Origin: Streptomyces albogriseolus
GTDB lineage: Bacteria > Actinomycetota > Actinomycetes > Streptomycetales > Streptomycetaceae
Direction of reading: 5' to 3'
Assembly (NCBI GenBank): GCA_014650475.1
Contig: BMVA01000007.1
Coordinates: 248,001-312,000, forward strand
Length of the DNA: 64,000 nt
The notes below the pieces were generated by a model, which ran no database searches, had not been told where the DNA came from, and saw only the letters and a program-made list of their open reading frames with translations. A program made the position numbers and the translations under genes. Below, piece after piece: positions 31,062 through 39,917 of this stretch. The first letter of the stretch is position 1, and each line of letters starts with the position of its first letter.

Positions 31062-32387
31062 CTACCGCTGGTCGTGGCCGCCGTCGTCGGCCGGCCGGAC
31101 CCCGCTCCCGTTCAGCACCCGGTCGCCCGAGGTGAGCCGGGGCAGCAGCTGCGCGGTGAACAGCGTGGACAGCGCCGAGGTGTCGGCGCCGCCGTCGGTG
31201 CGCACCACCACCGGACGCGGCGCCTTCCCGGCCAGCCGGGAGCCCACCTCCAGCCGCCTGCGGGCCAGCTCGTACTGGAGCACCGCCCGGTTGTCCCGGT
31301 ACGCCTTGGCGAGGGCCTGCTGGGCGCGGGCCTCGTTCTCGGCGGCGATCAGACCGCTGCGGCCGCGCGTCTCGATCTCGAAGCGCACCCGCTGGGCCTC
31401 GGTCTCCTGCCGCTCCAGCAGCTGGGCGACCTCCTCGCGGGCCCGGTTCAGCGCGGCCCGCACCTCGACGATCCGGGCGTCGCGGATCTTCTTGGCCCGC
31501 TCGATGTCCATGCCCAGGCTGTCGATGCGGCGCTTGCGGATCAGGCCCCACTCCTGCTCGTAGGCGGTGCGCTCCTTGGCGACCTGCTCCCGGGTGGCCA
31601 GATGCTGCTGGTACTGCGCCGGGAGCTGCACGTCGGGGATGTTGCAGCCGGTGATGCGCACGCCGTAGCGGTCGAGCTGGCGGTTGAGCAGGTCCTGCAT
31701 GTCGGCGACGTCCGAGCCGCGCAGGTCGTAGGCGCGCTCGGTGCGCACCTTGCGGGCCCGCTGCCGGATCGCGTCCTGGACGGCGCTGGACAGCACCAGG
31801 TCGAAGTTGCCCGCGCCGATGGTGCGGACGAACAGCACCGCGTCGGTGATGCGGAACTTCAGGAAGAACTCGATGGAGCGCAGCGGCACGTTCTCCTGCG
31901 TGGGGCAGGCCATGACGGGCGCCGAGTACGGGATCTCGGTGGCCGTGTCGACGACGAAGTCGACCCGCGACCAGGGGTGCCACAGGTAGTGCCGGCCCGC
32001 GTCCAGGGTGCGGACGACGGCGCCGTACCGGGTGAGCACGCCGTGGGTGCCCTGCTCGATCTCGACGATCGAGGAGCGCCACCACCACAGCCCGCCGATC
32101 ACCAGCAGCAGCACGCCGACGGTGTAGGAGAGGGTGGCCAGGGCGCCGGCGGCCATGCCGCCGAGCCCGTCGGACCCGGACTCCTTCAGTGACAGCATCA
32201 CGCCCGAGAGCAGGGCGTAGGCGCCGGCCCACAGGGGCAGCATCCACCACAGGCGGCGGCGGTGCTTGGGGATGATGACCGGCAGCAGGGTGCCGGCCTC
32301 GCCGCCGCGCAGCAGGCGGGCGATGTCGCTCCAGGGCGCGACGGCCTCGGAGATGACCGAACGACGGTGACTGCGGACGGAACTCAC
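31062..32387 (-). CDS. SPFH/band 7 membrane protein, second of a pair
   Basis: This 441-residue protein has two membrane segments at about residues 46-66 and 84-104. A band 7/SPFH domain follows (about 105-270; GTHGVLTRYGAVVRTLDAGRHYLWHPW, read in parts), then a long helical, coiled-coil-like region rich in Glu, Arg and Ala (EVRAALNRAREEVAQLLERQE), and a variable C-terminus. SPFH proteins form membrane scaffolds of stomatin/flotillin type. The GTG start overlaps the stop of the preceding SPFH gene by GTGA, so both are made from one mRNA and likely co-assemble. Confidence 0.85.
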   Translation of the reverse strand: MSSVRSHRRSVISEAVAPWSDIARLLRGGEAGTLLPVIIPKHRRRLWWMLPLWAGAYALLSGVMLSLKESGSDGLGGMAAGALATLSYTVGVLLLVIGGLWWWRSSIVEIEQGTHGVLTRYGAVVRTLDAGRHYLWHPWSRVDFVVDTATEIPYSAPVMACPTQENVPLRSIEFFLKFRITDAVLFVRTIGAGNFDLVLSSAVQDAIRQRARKVRTERAYDLRGSDVADMQDLLNRQLDRYGVRITGCNIPDVQLPAQYQQHLATREQVAKERTAYEQEWGLIRKRRIDSLGMDIERAKKIRDARIVEVRAALNRAREEVAQLLERQETEAQRVRFEIETRGRSGLIAAENEARAQQALAKAYRDNRAVLQYELARRRLEVGSRLAGKAPRPVVVRTDGGADTSALSTLFTAQLLPRLTSGDRVLNGSGVRPADDGGHDQR

Positions 32388-34000
32388 GGCTGGACCTCCT
32401 CGACGGGCTCGGCGGGCATCTGCGGCACGACGGTCGGCCGGTCGGCCTCCAGCAGCGCGGTGATCTCCTCCTGACGGGCGGCGATCCGCGCGGACACCTC
32501 CGCCAGCCGCTCCCGTACGGCGGCCATCTCGGCGTCGTCGAACAGCTCCGCGCCGCGCTCGCCGACCAGCTCGCGGGCCAGCTCCAGGAAGTCGATCCCG
32601 GCGGCCCCGCCGCCGTCGCCGCCGCCGATGCGCACCAGGCGCGGCAGATGGTCGGCGACCTGCTCCAGGGTGTCGAGCACCTGCTGCTGGTAGCGGTACT
32701 CCAGGATCTCCGGCGCCTGAGCAGCGGTCACCGCGCGGATGTCCAGGGCCTGCGCCTCCAGCAGCGCCGCGTTGGCCTTGGCCTCCGACTCGGCCTGCAC
32801 GTAGCGCTGGCGGGCCAGCGCCTCGGCGCGGTTGGTCTCGCGCTCCACGGCGGTGTCCATCTGCGCCTGGTACTGGGCGATGTCGGCCTGGATCGCGGAC
32901 AGCGTCTCCTGGCTGGAGGCGAGCTCGCGGTTGAGGTCGCCCTCGTCCTGCTCCTTGCGCAGCTGGAGCGCGTACTCGTGGGTGTACGCCTCCTTGGCCA
33001 TGCGGACCATCTCGGGCGCGGCCAGGTCCATCCGGTAGCGGCGGTCCGAGGGCTCGGCGTGCGTGATGTTGGCGTTGGTCAGCTCCACGGCGGGGCGGAA
33101 CTGCTGGTTGAGCTGGTCCAGCAGCCGGCCGCTGTCCTCGCCGACCATGTCGTAGATGCCGGCCGCCTCCTGCTCGTAGATCAGGCTGCGGATGGTCTCG
33201 CTGACCGCGTTGCCGAGCTTCTCCTCGAAGCCGCGCACCGCGCCGAGGGTGTAGACGAACTCCACCGGGTCGCTGATCCGGAACTGGATGAACAGGTCGA
33301 TGGACGCCTTCACCCCGCCCTTGGTGGGGGCCTCCCGCACCGGCGCGTTGAACGGGTACTCGCGGGTGGTGTTGACGATGTACGACACCCGCTTCCACGG
33401 GCTGAGCAGGGTGACCCGCCCCGGTCCGACGACCTTCTCCAGCTTGCCGAACCGCGTGATCATCGCCTGGCAGCCGTCCGGCACCATGACCAGGCCCTGC
33501 CGCCACCACACGAACGCGACCGCGGCCACCGCGATCACCCAGTAGTGCAGCCCGAACAGCGGCTGGGTCACGCTCCAGCCGCCCGCCGCGGACATGACCG
33601 ACGTGCCGATCAGCCCGATCACCAGCAGCGACAGCACCGGCAGCATGGACAGCAGGGAGCGGCCCCTGGGCATCACCATCGGGTAGATGGCGTGCACCGT
33701 CTCGCCGTCCTCCCGCAGCTGCTCGCTGCGGCTCAGCGCCTCCCCGGCCTCGTCCAGCGACACGCTCCTCTGCCGCATCACGGTGTCGACGGAGCTGCCG
33801 TCCTGCTCCCGGGCGGCCGGGAAGTCGGCCGGATCCATGCCCCCGCCCGTCTCGAACCGCTCGTCCTCGCCGCCCGACGGCTGTGCGCCGCCGCCTCCGG
33901 TGCGGCGGAGCAGCTCGTCCCGGGCCGCGGCCCGCGGATCCGCGCCGCCGACGACCGACTGTGCGACGTTGCGTAGGCTCTGCGCCCGCGTACGCGCCAC
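32384..34000 (-). CDS. SPFH/band 7 membrane protein, first of a pair
   Basis: This 538-residue protein has a ~110-residue disordered, charged N-terminus, two membrane segments (about 116-136 and 152-168) and an SPFH domain (MVPDGCQAMITRFGKLEKVVGPGRVTL, in parts). A long helical region (about 330-460; Gln, Glu and Ala rich) and an acidic C-terminus follow. It resembles its neighbour in plan but not closely in sequence. The GTG at 33998-34000 was chosen because GGGGGA precedes it; the upstream extension is not protein-like. It probably forms a hetero-oligomeric membrane microdomain scaffold with the downstream product. Confidence 0.84.
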   Translation of the reverse strand: MARTRAQSLRNVAQSVVGGADPRAAARDELLRRTGGGGAQPSGGEDERFETGGGMDPADFPAAREQDGSSVDTVMRQRSVSLDEAGEALSRSEQLREDGETVHAIYPMVMPRGRSLLSMLPVLSLLVIGLIGTSVMSAAGGWSVTQPLFGLHYWVIAVAAVAFVWWRQGLVMVPDGCQAMITRFGKLEKVVGPGRVTLLSPWKRVSYIVNTTREYPFNAPVREAPTKGGVKASIDLFIQFRISDPVEFVYTLGAVRGFEEKLGNAVSETIRSLIYEQEAAGIYDMVGEDSGRLLDQLNQQFRPAVELTNANITHAEPSDRRYRMDLAAPEMVRMAKEAYTHEYALQLRKEQDEGDLNRELASSQETLSAIQADIAQYQAQMDTAVERETNRAEALARQRYVQAESEAKANAALLEAQALDIRAVTAAQAPEILEYRYQQQVLDTLEQVADHLPRLVRIGGGDGGGAAGIDFLELARELVGERGAELFDDAEMAAVRERLAEVSARIAARQEEITALLEADRPTVVPQMPAEPVEEVQP

Positions 34001-34092
34001 GGGGTCCCCCTTCGCCTGTGGTGCCCTCCCCGCACTTGGCCGCGGGGAATCGTGTGGTCCGGTGATCACACACCACGTCGGCGGCATGCGTA

Positions 34093-34145
34093 AGGGGCGC
34101 ACCCCAGCAACGGTCACCCGTGTCTCGTTGCCGGGATGCGCCCCT
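34093..34145 (-). terminator. Stem-loop after the LamG gene
   Basis: AGGGGCGCA (34093-34101) pairs with TGCGCCCCT (34137-34145), and CAACG with CGTTG closes an inner stem. It lies just downstream of the LamG gene stop (34165) and upstream of the SPFH pair on the same strand. Likely an intrinsic terminator without a U tract. Confidence 0.6.
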
Positions 34146-34164
34146 CGGCGCGGTGGCGCAGGCG

Positions 34165-36306
34165 TCAGCAGAGGCAGGGATCGGTCTCCCAGCCCAGGCC
34201 GATCACGTCGTCCTTCTCGAAGGCGCCCGCGTACGCCTGGAGTTCGTCCACCTGTCCCTCCAGGTGTTCGTCCCAGCCGTCGGCCGTGCGGGCACGGCCC
34301 ACCTGGAACGGACCGTCGCTCGTCCAGCCGTCCCGGACGTGGGCGCTGGCGCCCGCCTCGGTGTAGCCGTCGGCATACAGCGTGACCGTGTCCGTCGCGT
34401 CGTCGTAGACGACGGCCAGCCGCGTGCCTTGGCCGCTGGCGCCGTCCGGCATCGTGAGCTGTGTGACGACCGTCTCCGGTGCGCCGGCCTCGTCCCGCTC
34501 CGGCATGATCAGTTCCCAGGCGTACCGCGCCGGGTCGTAGCGCAGCTTGAAGGCGTCGGTGTGCTCGCCGGCCTGGGACAGCACCGTCATCGGCCGGGTG
34601 GCGTCCTCCTGCGCGATCCGCACGACGATGCCGACGGTGAAACTGTCACCGGTGTCGACGAGGGGCGAGTCGAGGGACGCGTGACCGCTCTCACCGTCCA
34701 GCTTCAGATGCCCGTCACCGACCAGTGGGTACTGCGGCCACGCCGTGCAGTCGGGGTCGACGTCGGGGATACACATGTCCGACATGCGGTAGACCGACGC
34801 GCCCGTCCCGAGCTTCAGGGACGCTCCTCCCCCGTTCTCGGGCGTGGTGCCGTCGTCGGCCGTGCTGAACGACCAGTGGCCCAGCAACTTCGGCTTGCGA
34901 TGGGCCAGATCGGTCACCTCGCTCGGGACGACGAGACGGTCGTACGCCCGGACGTCGCCGATCTCGCCGTGCCAGCGCTGGCGGTAACCGTGCGGGCCCA
35001 GGATCCGGCCGATCTGGAAGGCGCCGTCCGCCCTGACCGGGACGGCCTCGGTCTTGGTGCCGACCTCGTGTCCGTTGACGAAGAGCTGGGCGTACCCGGT
35101 CTCGGTGTCGTAGAGACCCAGCAGGTAGGCCCATTCGCCGGCCTCGGGGGCTCCCCCGGAGATCTTCGTGTCGCCGAGGGTGAAGGAATAGGAGGCGCTC
35201 GCCTCCCGCGGGGCCTCGAGCGCCAGGGCGTAGGCGGCGCCGGACGCCGTGTCCTGGCTCAGCACGGTCATGGAACGGTCATCCCGCGCCGGGCGCACCC
35301 AGGCGCCGACGGCGAAGGTCCCGCCGCTGTCGACGGCCGGGCTGTCGGTGGTGAGGAAGGCGTGACGGCTGCCGTCGAGGGTGGCGGTGGAGGAGAGCGG
35401 GGCGCCCGAGGGCGCCGGGCCGCCGAAGGTCACACCGCGTCCCGCCCGGGCCGCCTCTCCCGCCTCGGCCGCCGCGGTGGCCGAGCCGGCCTCGTCGTCG
35501 AGCTTCCAGCGGGAGACGGGGGTACTCGCCGCGTTCGGGTAGAACGTGTAGTCGGTGCGCCCGCCGATCCTGCCGGCGCGGTCCATCGCGTGGACGCTGA
35601 GGGTCTTCGGACCCCTGCTCAGCGGGACGTAGCGGATGGTCGCGGGGCCGCCCATCTCGGCGGGACGGACGGTACCGCTCGGACCGCCGAGGAAGGTGTA
35701 CCGGTACTCGACGACGTCCGTCGACGGGGAGTCCATGGTGAAGCTGCCGTAGATGCCGACCCCGCCGCTCCACCACGTCTCCTCCGGGTACTCCGGTGAG
35801 CTCACCACAGGAGCGGCCGGGCTCTCGTCGTCGTGGACGAACCGGCACGCGGCGCCCGGAGCCTCCGAGCTCCAGGGCGAGTACGCCAGACCGTCATTGG
35901 CCCGAACATGCCAAGAGATCACGGTGTCCGACGGGATGTCGGACGGCAGGCTGGTGCGGTGGACCAGGCCCACGGGGTACGGCGAGGTGGTCCAGGTGCG
36001 GCGCTGTTCGGTGCCGTCCGGGTCGGACCACCAGATCTCGAACTCGGCGGTGAGCTGCTCCGGATACCCGATGCGGTCGTCCTCCACCGGATCGGTCAGC
36101 CGGGCCTGGAGCACCGGAGGGCTGCCGACATACGCCGGCTCGTCACCCGACGCGCAGTCCTTGAACTCGGTCTGCAGATCCTGCACGGCAGGCGGCAGAT
36201 TCACCTGCTCCGCCGCGTACGCGGTGGACGGCACCACCGTCCCCGCCACCAGCGCCGCCAGGCAACTCCCCAGCAGCGCACGTCTCTTGCGCACTCTTCC
36301 CGACAC
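34165..36306 (-). CDS. Secreted protein with two LamG-like (concanavalin-type) domains
   Basis: This 713-residue protein has a Sec signal peptide (RKRRALLGSCLAALVAGTVVPSTAYA, cleavage near residue 31). Two immunoglobulin-like regions follow (about 35-265), then two LamG-like jelly-roll domains at about 270-480 and 490-705. Each LamG domain has the WKLDDE / HWSFST start, FAVGAWVRP / FTVGIVVRI, LFVNGHEVGTKTE and a closing GEIGDVRAYDRL / GQVDELQAYAG. Such proteins bind carbohydrate or matrix on the cell surface or outside. The GTG start has GGGGAGGGG 9 bases upstream. It is monocistronic, with a terminator downstream. It ends in DPCLC. Confidence 0.86.
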   Translation of the reverse strand: MSGRVRKRRALLGSCLAALVAGTVVPSTAYAAEQVNLPPAVQDLQTEFKDCASGDEPAYVGSPPVLQARLTDPVEDDRIGYPEQLTAEFEIWWSDPDGTEQRRTWTTSPYPVGLVHRTSLPSDIPSDTVISWHVRANDGLAYSPWSSEAPGAACRFVHDDESPAAPVVSSPEYPEETWWSGGVGIYGSFTMDSPSTDVVEYRYTFLGGPSGTVRPAEMGGPATIRYVPLSRGPKTLSVHAMDRAGRIGGRTDYTFYPNAASTPVSRWKLDDEAGSATAAAEAGEAARAGRGVTFGGPAPSGAPLSSTATLDGSRHAFLTTDSPAVDSGGTFAVGAWVRPARDDRSMTVLSQDTASGAAYALALEAPREASASYSFTLGDTKISGGAPEAGEWAYLLGLYDTETGYAQLFVNGHEVGTKTEAVPVRADGAFQIGRILGPHGYRQRWHGEIGDVRAYDRLVVPSEVTDLAHRKPKLLGHWSFSTADDGTTPENGGGASLKLGTGASVYRMSDMCIPDVDPDCTAWPQYPLVGDGHLKLDGESGHASLDSPLVDTGDSFTVGIVVRIAQEDATRPMTVLSQAGEHTDAFKLRYDPARYAWELIMPERDEAGAPETVVTQLTMPDGASGQGTRLAVVYDDATDTVTLYADGYTEAGASAHVRDGWTSDGPFQVGRARTADGWDEHLEGQVDELQAYAGAFEKDDVIGLGWETDPCLC

Positions 36307-36441
36307 GAAACGAAAGCCCCTCCCCTGGAATGCCCGATCACCGAACGGCCGGGCGGCAGGAGGCTAACAGCGGCCTGCGACATCGGCGATCGCGTTTTCC
36401 GGGAGGCCGGCCGGCGGGCTTCGCAGGGCCAGGGACGACAG

Positions 36442-36481
36442 AGAGCGTCCCCAGGACCGCGAACGGACCTGGGGACGCTCT
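36442..36481 (-). terminator. Strong stem-loop after the dicarboxylate symporter
   Basis: AGAGCGTCCCCAGG (36442-36455) pairs perfectly over 14 bases with CCTGGGGACGCTCT (36468-36481), with a 12-base loop. It lies 15 bases past the symporter stop and before the LamG gene start. No U tract follows. Confidence 0.8.
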
Positions 36482-36495
36482 GCCGCATCGGCCGG

Positions 36496-37809
36496 TCAGG
36501 CCGCCGCGGCGACCGGGCGGGCGTTCTCCGCCTCGGGAGTCTCGTCGACCGGGGAGGCGTGGACCGCGTTGTACTGGTCGCGGTCGAGCAGGCCCTCGCG
36601 GGCGGAGACGACGACCGGGACGAGCGCCTGGCCGGCGACGTTCGTCGCCGTGCGGATCATGTCCAGGATCGGGTCGATGGCGAGGAGCAGGCCCACGCCC
36701 TCCATCGGCAGGCCGAGGGTGGACAGGGTGAGCGTCAGCATGACCGTGGCGCCGGTGAGGCCGGCCGTGGCGGCGGAGCCCACCACCGAGACGAACGCGA
36801 TCAGCAGGTAGTCGCCGACGCCGAGCGGGACGTCGAAGATCTGCGCGACGAAGATCGCGGCGATGGCCGGGTAGATCGCGGCGCAGCCGTCCATCTTCGT
36901 GGTCGCGCCGAACGGCACGGCGAAGCTCGCGTACTCCTTGGGCACACCCAGCCGCTCGGTGACCTTCTGGGTCAGCGGCATGGTGCCGACGGAGGAGCGG
37001 GAGACGAAGGCCAGCTGGATCGCGGGCCAGGCGCCCTTGAAGAACTGCACCGGGCTGACCTTGGCGACCGTCGCCAGCAGCGCCGGGTAGACGCCGAAGA
37101 GGACGATCAGGCAGCCGACGTAGATGTCGGCGGTGAAGGTGGCGTACTCGCCGATCAGGTTCCAGCCGTACGTGGCGATGGCGTTGCCGATGAGGCCGAC
37201 GGTGCCGAGCGGGGCCAGGCGGATGACCCACCACAGGGCCTTCTGCAGCAGCTCCAGGACGGACTCGCTGAGGGTGAGGATCGGCTGGGCCTTCTCACCG
37301 AGCTGGAGGGCGGCGATGCCGGCGACGGCGGCCATGAAGACGATCTGCAGCACGTTCAGCTCGGTGAACGGTGTGATCACGTCGGTCGGCACGATGCCGG
37401 TGAGGAAGTCGATCCAGGAGCCGGTCTTCTCCGGTGCGGCGCCGTCGGCCGGGGTGAGGCCGGTGCCGGCGCCCGGGTTGGTGACCAGGCCGATGACCAG
37501 GCCGATCGCCACCGCGATCAGCGAGGTGACCATGAACCACAGGAGGGTCCGCGAGGCCAGCCGGGCCGCGTTGTTGACCTTCCTGAGGTTGGTGACGGAG
37601 ACGAGGATCGCGAAGAAGACCAGCGGGGCGACGGCCAGCTTCAGCAGGCCGACGAAGGTGCCGCCGACCTTCTCCAGGGTGGTGACCAGCCAGGAGAGGT
37701 CCTGGCTGCGGGCGAGCCAGCCGAGCAGGACGCCCAGGGCGAGGCCGATGAGTATCTGGGCCCAGAAGGGCACGCGGACAGACCGCTTCAACTGCGTGTT
37801 CGAGGACAC
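36496..37809 (-). CDS. Dicarboxylate/cation symporter (DAACS family)
   Basis: This protein of about 437 residues is a DctA/GltP-like importer of C4-dicarboxylates or glutamate in the cytoplasmic membrane. It has eight membrane segments and the family signatures SRSSVGTMPLTQKV (re-entrant hairpin 1), VPFGATTKMDGCAA, and a DMIRTATNVAGQAL helix with the TNV cation motif. GGAG lies 7 bases before the GTG at 37807-37809 but only 1 base before the ATG at 37813-37815, so the GTG is the better start. It is flanked by its own promoter and terminator. Confidence 0.92.
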   Translation of the reverse strand: MSSNTQLKRSVRVPFWAQILIGLALGVLLGWLARSQDLSWLVTTLEKVGGTFVGLLKLAVAPLVFFAILVSVTNLRKVNNAARLASRTLLWFMVTSLIAVAIGLVIGLVTNPGAGTGLTPADGAAPEKTGSWIDFLTGIVPTDVITPFTELNVLQIVFMAAVAGIAALQLGEKAQPILTLSESVLELLQKALWWVIRLAPLGTVGLIGNAIATYGWNLIGEYATFTADIYVGCLIVLFGVYPALLATVAKVSPVQFFKGAWPAIQLAFVSRSSVGTMPLTQKVTERLGVPKEYASFAVPFGATTKMDGCAAIYPAIAAIFVAQIFDVPLGVGDYLLIAFVSVVGSAATAGLTGATVMLTLTLSTLGLPMEGVGLLLAIDPILDMIRTATNVAGQALVPVVVSAREGLLDRDQYNAVHASPVDETPEAENARPVAAAA

Positions 37810-37980
37810 GGACATGCTCCGGTGAGGGGGACGCGTGAGGGATGTGACGGGGGACTCGGGGGTGGCGCGGTGTCAGGACTGACAGTTCGCGGCGGTGACC
37901 CGGCAGAGATCCACGTGCAGGCGCGCCACGAGCGGAACACTCCGGGGCGTGGGGAACACGGCTGCTGACTTCACCCGACG

Positions 37981-38012
37981 ACCGTAACACCTGAACTTTG
38001 AGAACCTCAAAG
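37981..38012 (-). promoter_or_regulatory. Promoter and palindromic operator of the symporter gene
   Basis: On the minus strand TTGAGG (38010-38005) and TACGGT (37986-37981) are spaced by 18 bases, a good vegetative promoter. A perfect inverted repeat CTTTGAG-aac-CTCAAAG (37996-38012) covers the -35 element, so a repressor site is likely. The rest of the 310-base gap (37816-38125) holds a ~160-base leader and the terminator of the DUF4229 gene. Confidence 0.6.
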
Positions 38013-38056
38013 CCTTGCTTTGAAAGGCGTGACGGCAAACACGCACAGAGAACGCA

Positions 38057-38096
38057 AAGCGCCCCGGTCCCCCTGGTGAGAGGGAGTCCGGGGCGC
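38057..38096 (-). terminator. Stem-loop after the DUF4229 gene
   Basis: GCGCCCCGG (38059-38067) pairs with CCGGGGCGC (38088-38096); on the minus strand the stem is followed by TTTGCGTT. It lies about 30 bases past the stop of the minus-strand gene at 38126. Confidence 0.75.
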
Positions 38097-38125
38097 CGCG
38101 GTGCGGTGGGCGGGTGTGACGGACG

Positions 38126-38443
38126 TTACGACGTCTGCGTCCGGCCCGAGGACCGGCTCTGCGCGCGGGCGGTGTCGTCGGCCGCGTCCTCCTGGGAGCG
38201 GTTGGCCTCCAGGTTGGCCTTGGCGCGCTCCATCCGGCGCACGATCCGCTCCGAGGCCCGGTCCCGTTCGTTGCGCAGCACGACGAAGCTGATCGGCGCG
38301 GAGATCAGCAGGGCGAGCAGCACGATCCACAGGCCGTTGGAGTCGCCGAGACCGCGCGGCGCGAGACCGGAGTAGACGAGGGCCCAGACGACAACGAGGC
38401 AGCCCGCGAAGATCCCGAGGCGCATCAGCGTGTAGCGGAGCAT
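38126..38443 (-). CDS. DUF4229 family small membrane protein
   Basis: This protein of about 105 residues has two membrane segments (LGIFAGCLVVVWALVYSGL and LWIVLLALLISAPISFVVL). A highly charged helical tail follows (RNERDRASERIVRRMERAKANLEANR, in parts). The size, the RY-TLxR start and the membrane pair plus charged tail fit DUF4229, a family common in Streptomyces next to menaquinone genes. The ATG at 38441-38443 was chosen because GGAAGAG is 8 bases upstream; a GTG three codons earlier is too close to it. Function unknown. Confidence 0.8.
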   Translation of the reverse strand: MLRYTLMRLGIFAGCLVVVWALVYSGLAPRGLGDSNGLWIVLLALLISAPISFVVLRNERDRASERIVRRMERAKANLEANRSQEDAADDTARAQSRSSGRTQTS

Positions 38444-38552
38444 CTCATCCACTCTTCCGTGCGTACGGTCAGAAACATCCCCTAAGGGGACGACGTCCAG
38501 TGAAGCACGAGCGGCGGGCGATCTTTCAACGGGGTACGGGGCCGTACGAGCC

Positions 38553-39077
38553 TCAGGTGAGCGCGAGCAGCATGATCACGTCGTCGCGGTCGTCGCCGGG
38601 CGCCACGCGGATCGCGTCCGGGACCCGGCCGACCTCCTTGTAGCCGCAGGAGGCGTAGAAGCGCTCGAGGCCGAGACCGCCGCGGCAGCCGAGGCGGATC
38701 GCCTCCACGCCGTCCATGGCGCGGGCGGCCCGCTCGGCCTCGGCGAGCAGGTCACGGCCGTACCCCTTGCCCTGGTGGCGGGGGTGGACCATCACCGTGT
38801 AGAGCCAGATCCAGTGGGTCATCAGGGGGTGGGTGTTCCGTGTGAGGAACGCCGTCGCGGCGACCCGCCCGTCCTCGTCGTGCCCCACGACCAGCCGGGA
38901 CCGCCCCTCCGCCATGTCCGCGAACTGCCGCAGCAGCGCGGGGCGGATGTCCTCCCGCGTCACCGGCGCCACGAAGCCGACGGCTCCGCCGGCGTTGGTG
39001 ACGTCGGTCCACAGATCGAGGATGCCGTCGCGGAGGGCGGGGGTGACGTCGGGACCCAGGGTGAAAGTAAGGGGCAT
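38553..39077 (-). CDS. GNAT-family N-acetyltransferase
   Basis: This 174-residue cytoplasmic enzyme has the acetyl-CoA-binding segment VMVHPRHQGKGYGRDLLAEAERAA (R/QxxGxG/A as RHQGKGYG). A C-terminal LGLERFYASCGYKEVGRVPDAI, typical of GNAT proteins, follows. The N-terminus reads TPALRDGILDLWTDVTNAGGAVGF. The acceptor is unknown. It sits just downstream of the frameshifted glycosylase gene on the same strand, 16 bases apart. Confidence 0.9.
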   Translation of the reverse strand: MPLTFTLGPDVTPALRDGILDLWTDVTNAGGAVGFVAPVTREDIRPALLRQFADMAEGRSRLVVGHDEDGRVAATAFLTRNTHPLMTHWIWLYTVMVHPRHQGKGYGRDLLAEAERAARAMDGVEAIRLGCRGGLGLERFYASCGYKEVGRVPDAIRVAPGDDRDDVIMLLALT

Positions 39078-39093
39078 GGATGGATGCTAGCCC

Positions 39094-39731
39094 TTACTCC
39101 AGTGCCCGCGCAGCTACTTCCAGGTCGGAGACCAGCCCCCGGTACGCGGCGTCGCGGTCGTCGGAGCGCAGGACGGCGGAGGGGTGCACGGTCGGCACCA
39201 GGCGCTGAGGGCGGCCGTGGATCTCCTCCTCCAGGAGGGTGCCGCGTACCCGGGTGACGCGGAAGGAGTTTCCGAGCAGGGCTTTTCCGGCGGTCGCGCC
39301 GAGGACGACGAGGAGCTCGGGCTCGACGGCTGCCAGCTCGGCGGCGAGCCAGGGGGCGCAGGCGGTCATCTCGCGGAGGGTGGGCGCCTTGTGGATCCGG
39401 CGCTTGCGGGGCTCGGACCGCGTGAACTTGAAGTGCTTCACGGCGTTGGTGAGATACGCCTCGGCGAGGTCGATGCCGGCGTCGGCGAGGGCGCGGTCGA
39501 GGAGGTTCCCTGCGGGCCGACGAAGGGTGTGCCCTGGCGGTCCTCCTGGTCGCCGGGCTGCTCGCCGACGAGCATCACGCGGGCGGTCGCCTCTCCGGCG
39601 CCGAAGACCGTCTGCGTGGCGGCACGGTGGAGGGGACAGCCCCGGCAGGCCGCGGCGGCCTCCCTCAGCGCGGTCAGGCTGCCGCGGGAGGGGAGGAAGG
39701 GGGTGGCGGTGTAGGCGTCCTCGGGAGGCAT
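39094..39731 (-). pseudogene. udgX: UdgX-type uracil-DNA glycosylase, one-base frameshift
   Basis: Two overlapping frames together encode one ~212-residue protein of the uracil-DNA glycosylase superfamily. The first (from 39731) has CRGCPLHRAATQTVFG and VGEQPGDQEDRQGTPFVGP. The second (to 39094) continues GNLLDRALADAGIDLAEAYLTNAVKHFKF, KRRIHK, LVVLGATAGKALLG and VPTVHPSAVLR. GEQPGDQED and the KRRIHK loop are hallmarks of UdgX, which forms a covalent bond to DNA at uracil through that histidine. The break lies near 39511-39518 (GGCCCGCAGGG, where GGCCCGGCAGGG would restore the frame), so one G is missing. Either a sequencing error in a G/C run or a recent mutation. Confidence 0.85.
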
Positions 39732-39793
39732 GCGGGACGGGTACCCGCCGCGGGGGCCCGGACCCGTCCCGGGTGCGGGCAGTCGCGGGTCGC

Positions 39794-39865
39794 TCGCGCA
39801 GTTCCCCGCGCCCCTGTCGGGGCGCGTTCACCTCAGCACCCTCAGGGGCGCGGGGAACTGCGCGA
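39794..39865. repeat. Long perfect inverted repeat, Streptomyces intergenic element
   Basis: Arms of 22 bases at 39794-39815 and 39844-39865 are perfectly complementary (core GTTCCCCGCGCCCCT and its reverse complement) around a 28-base loop. From memory, this GGGGCGCGGGGAACTGCG-type sequence is scattered between genes in many Streptomyces chromosomes. It lies between the mqnE stop and the glycosylase start and may act as a terminator. Confidence 0.75.
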
Positions 39866-39917
39866 CCGGCCCACCACATTGCCGCGGCCGGCGACGGCCA
39901 GAACCCCCCGACGGGAG

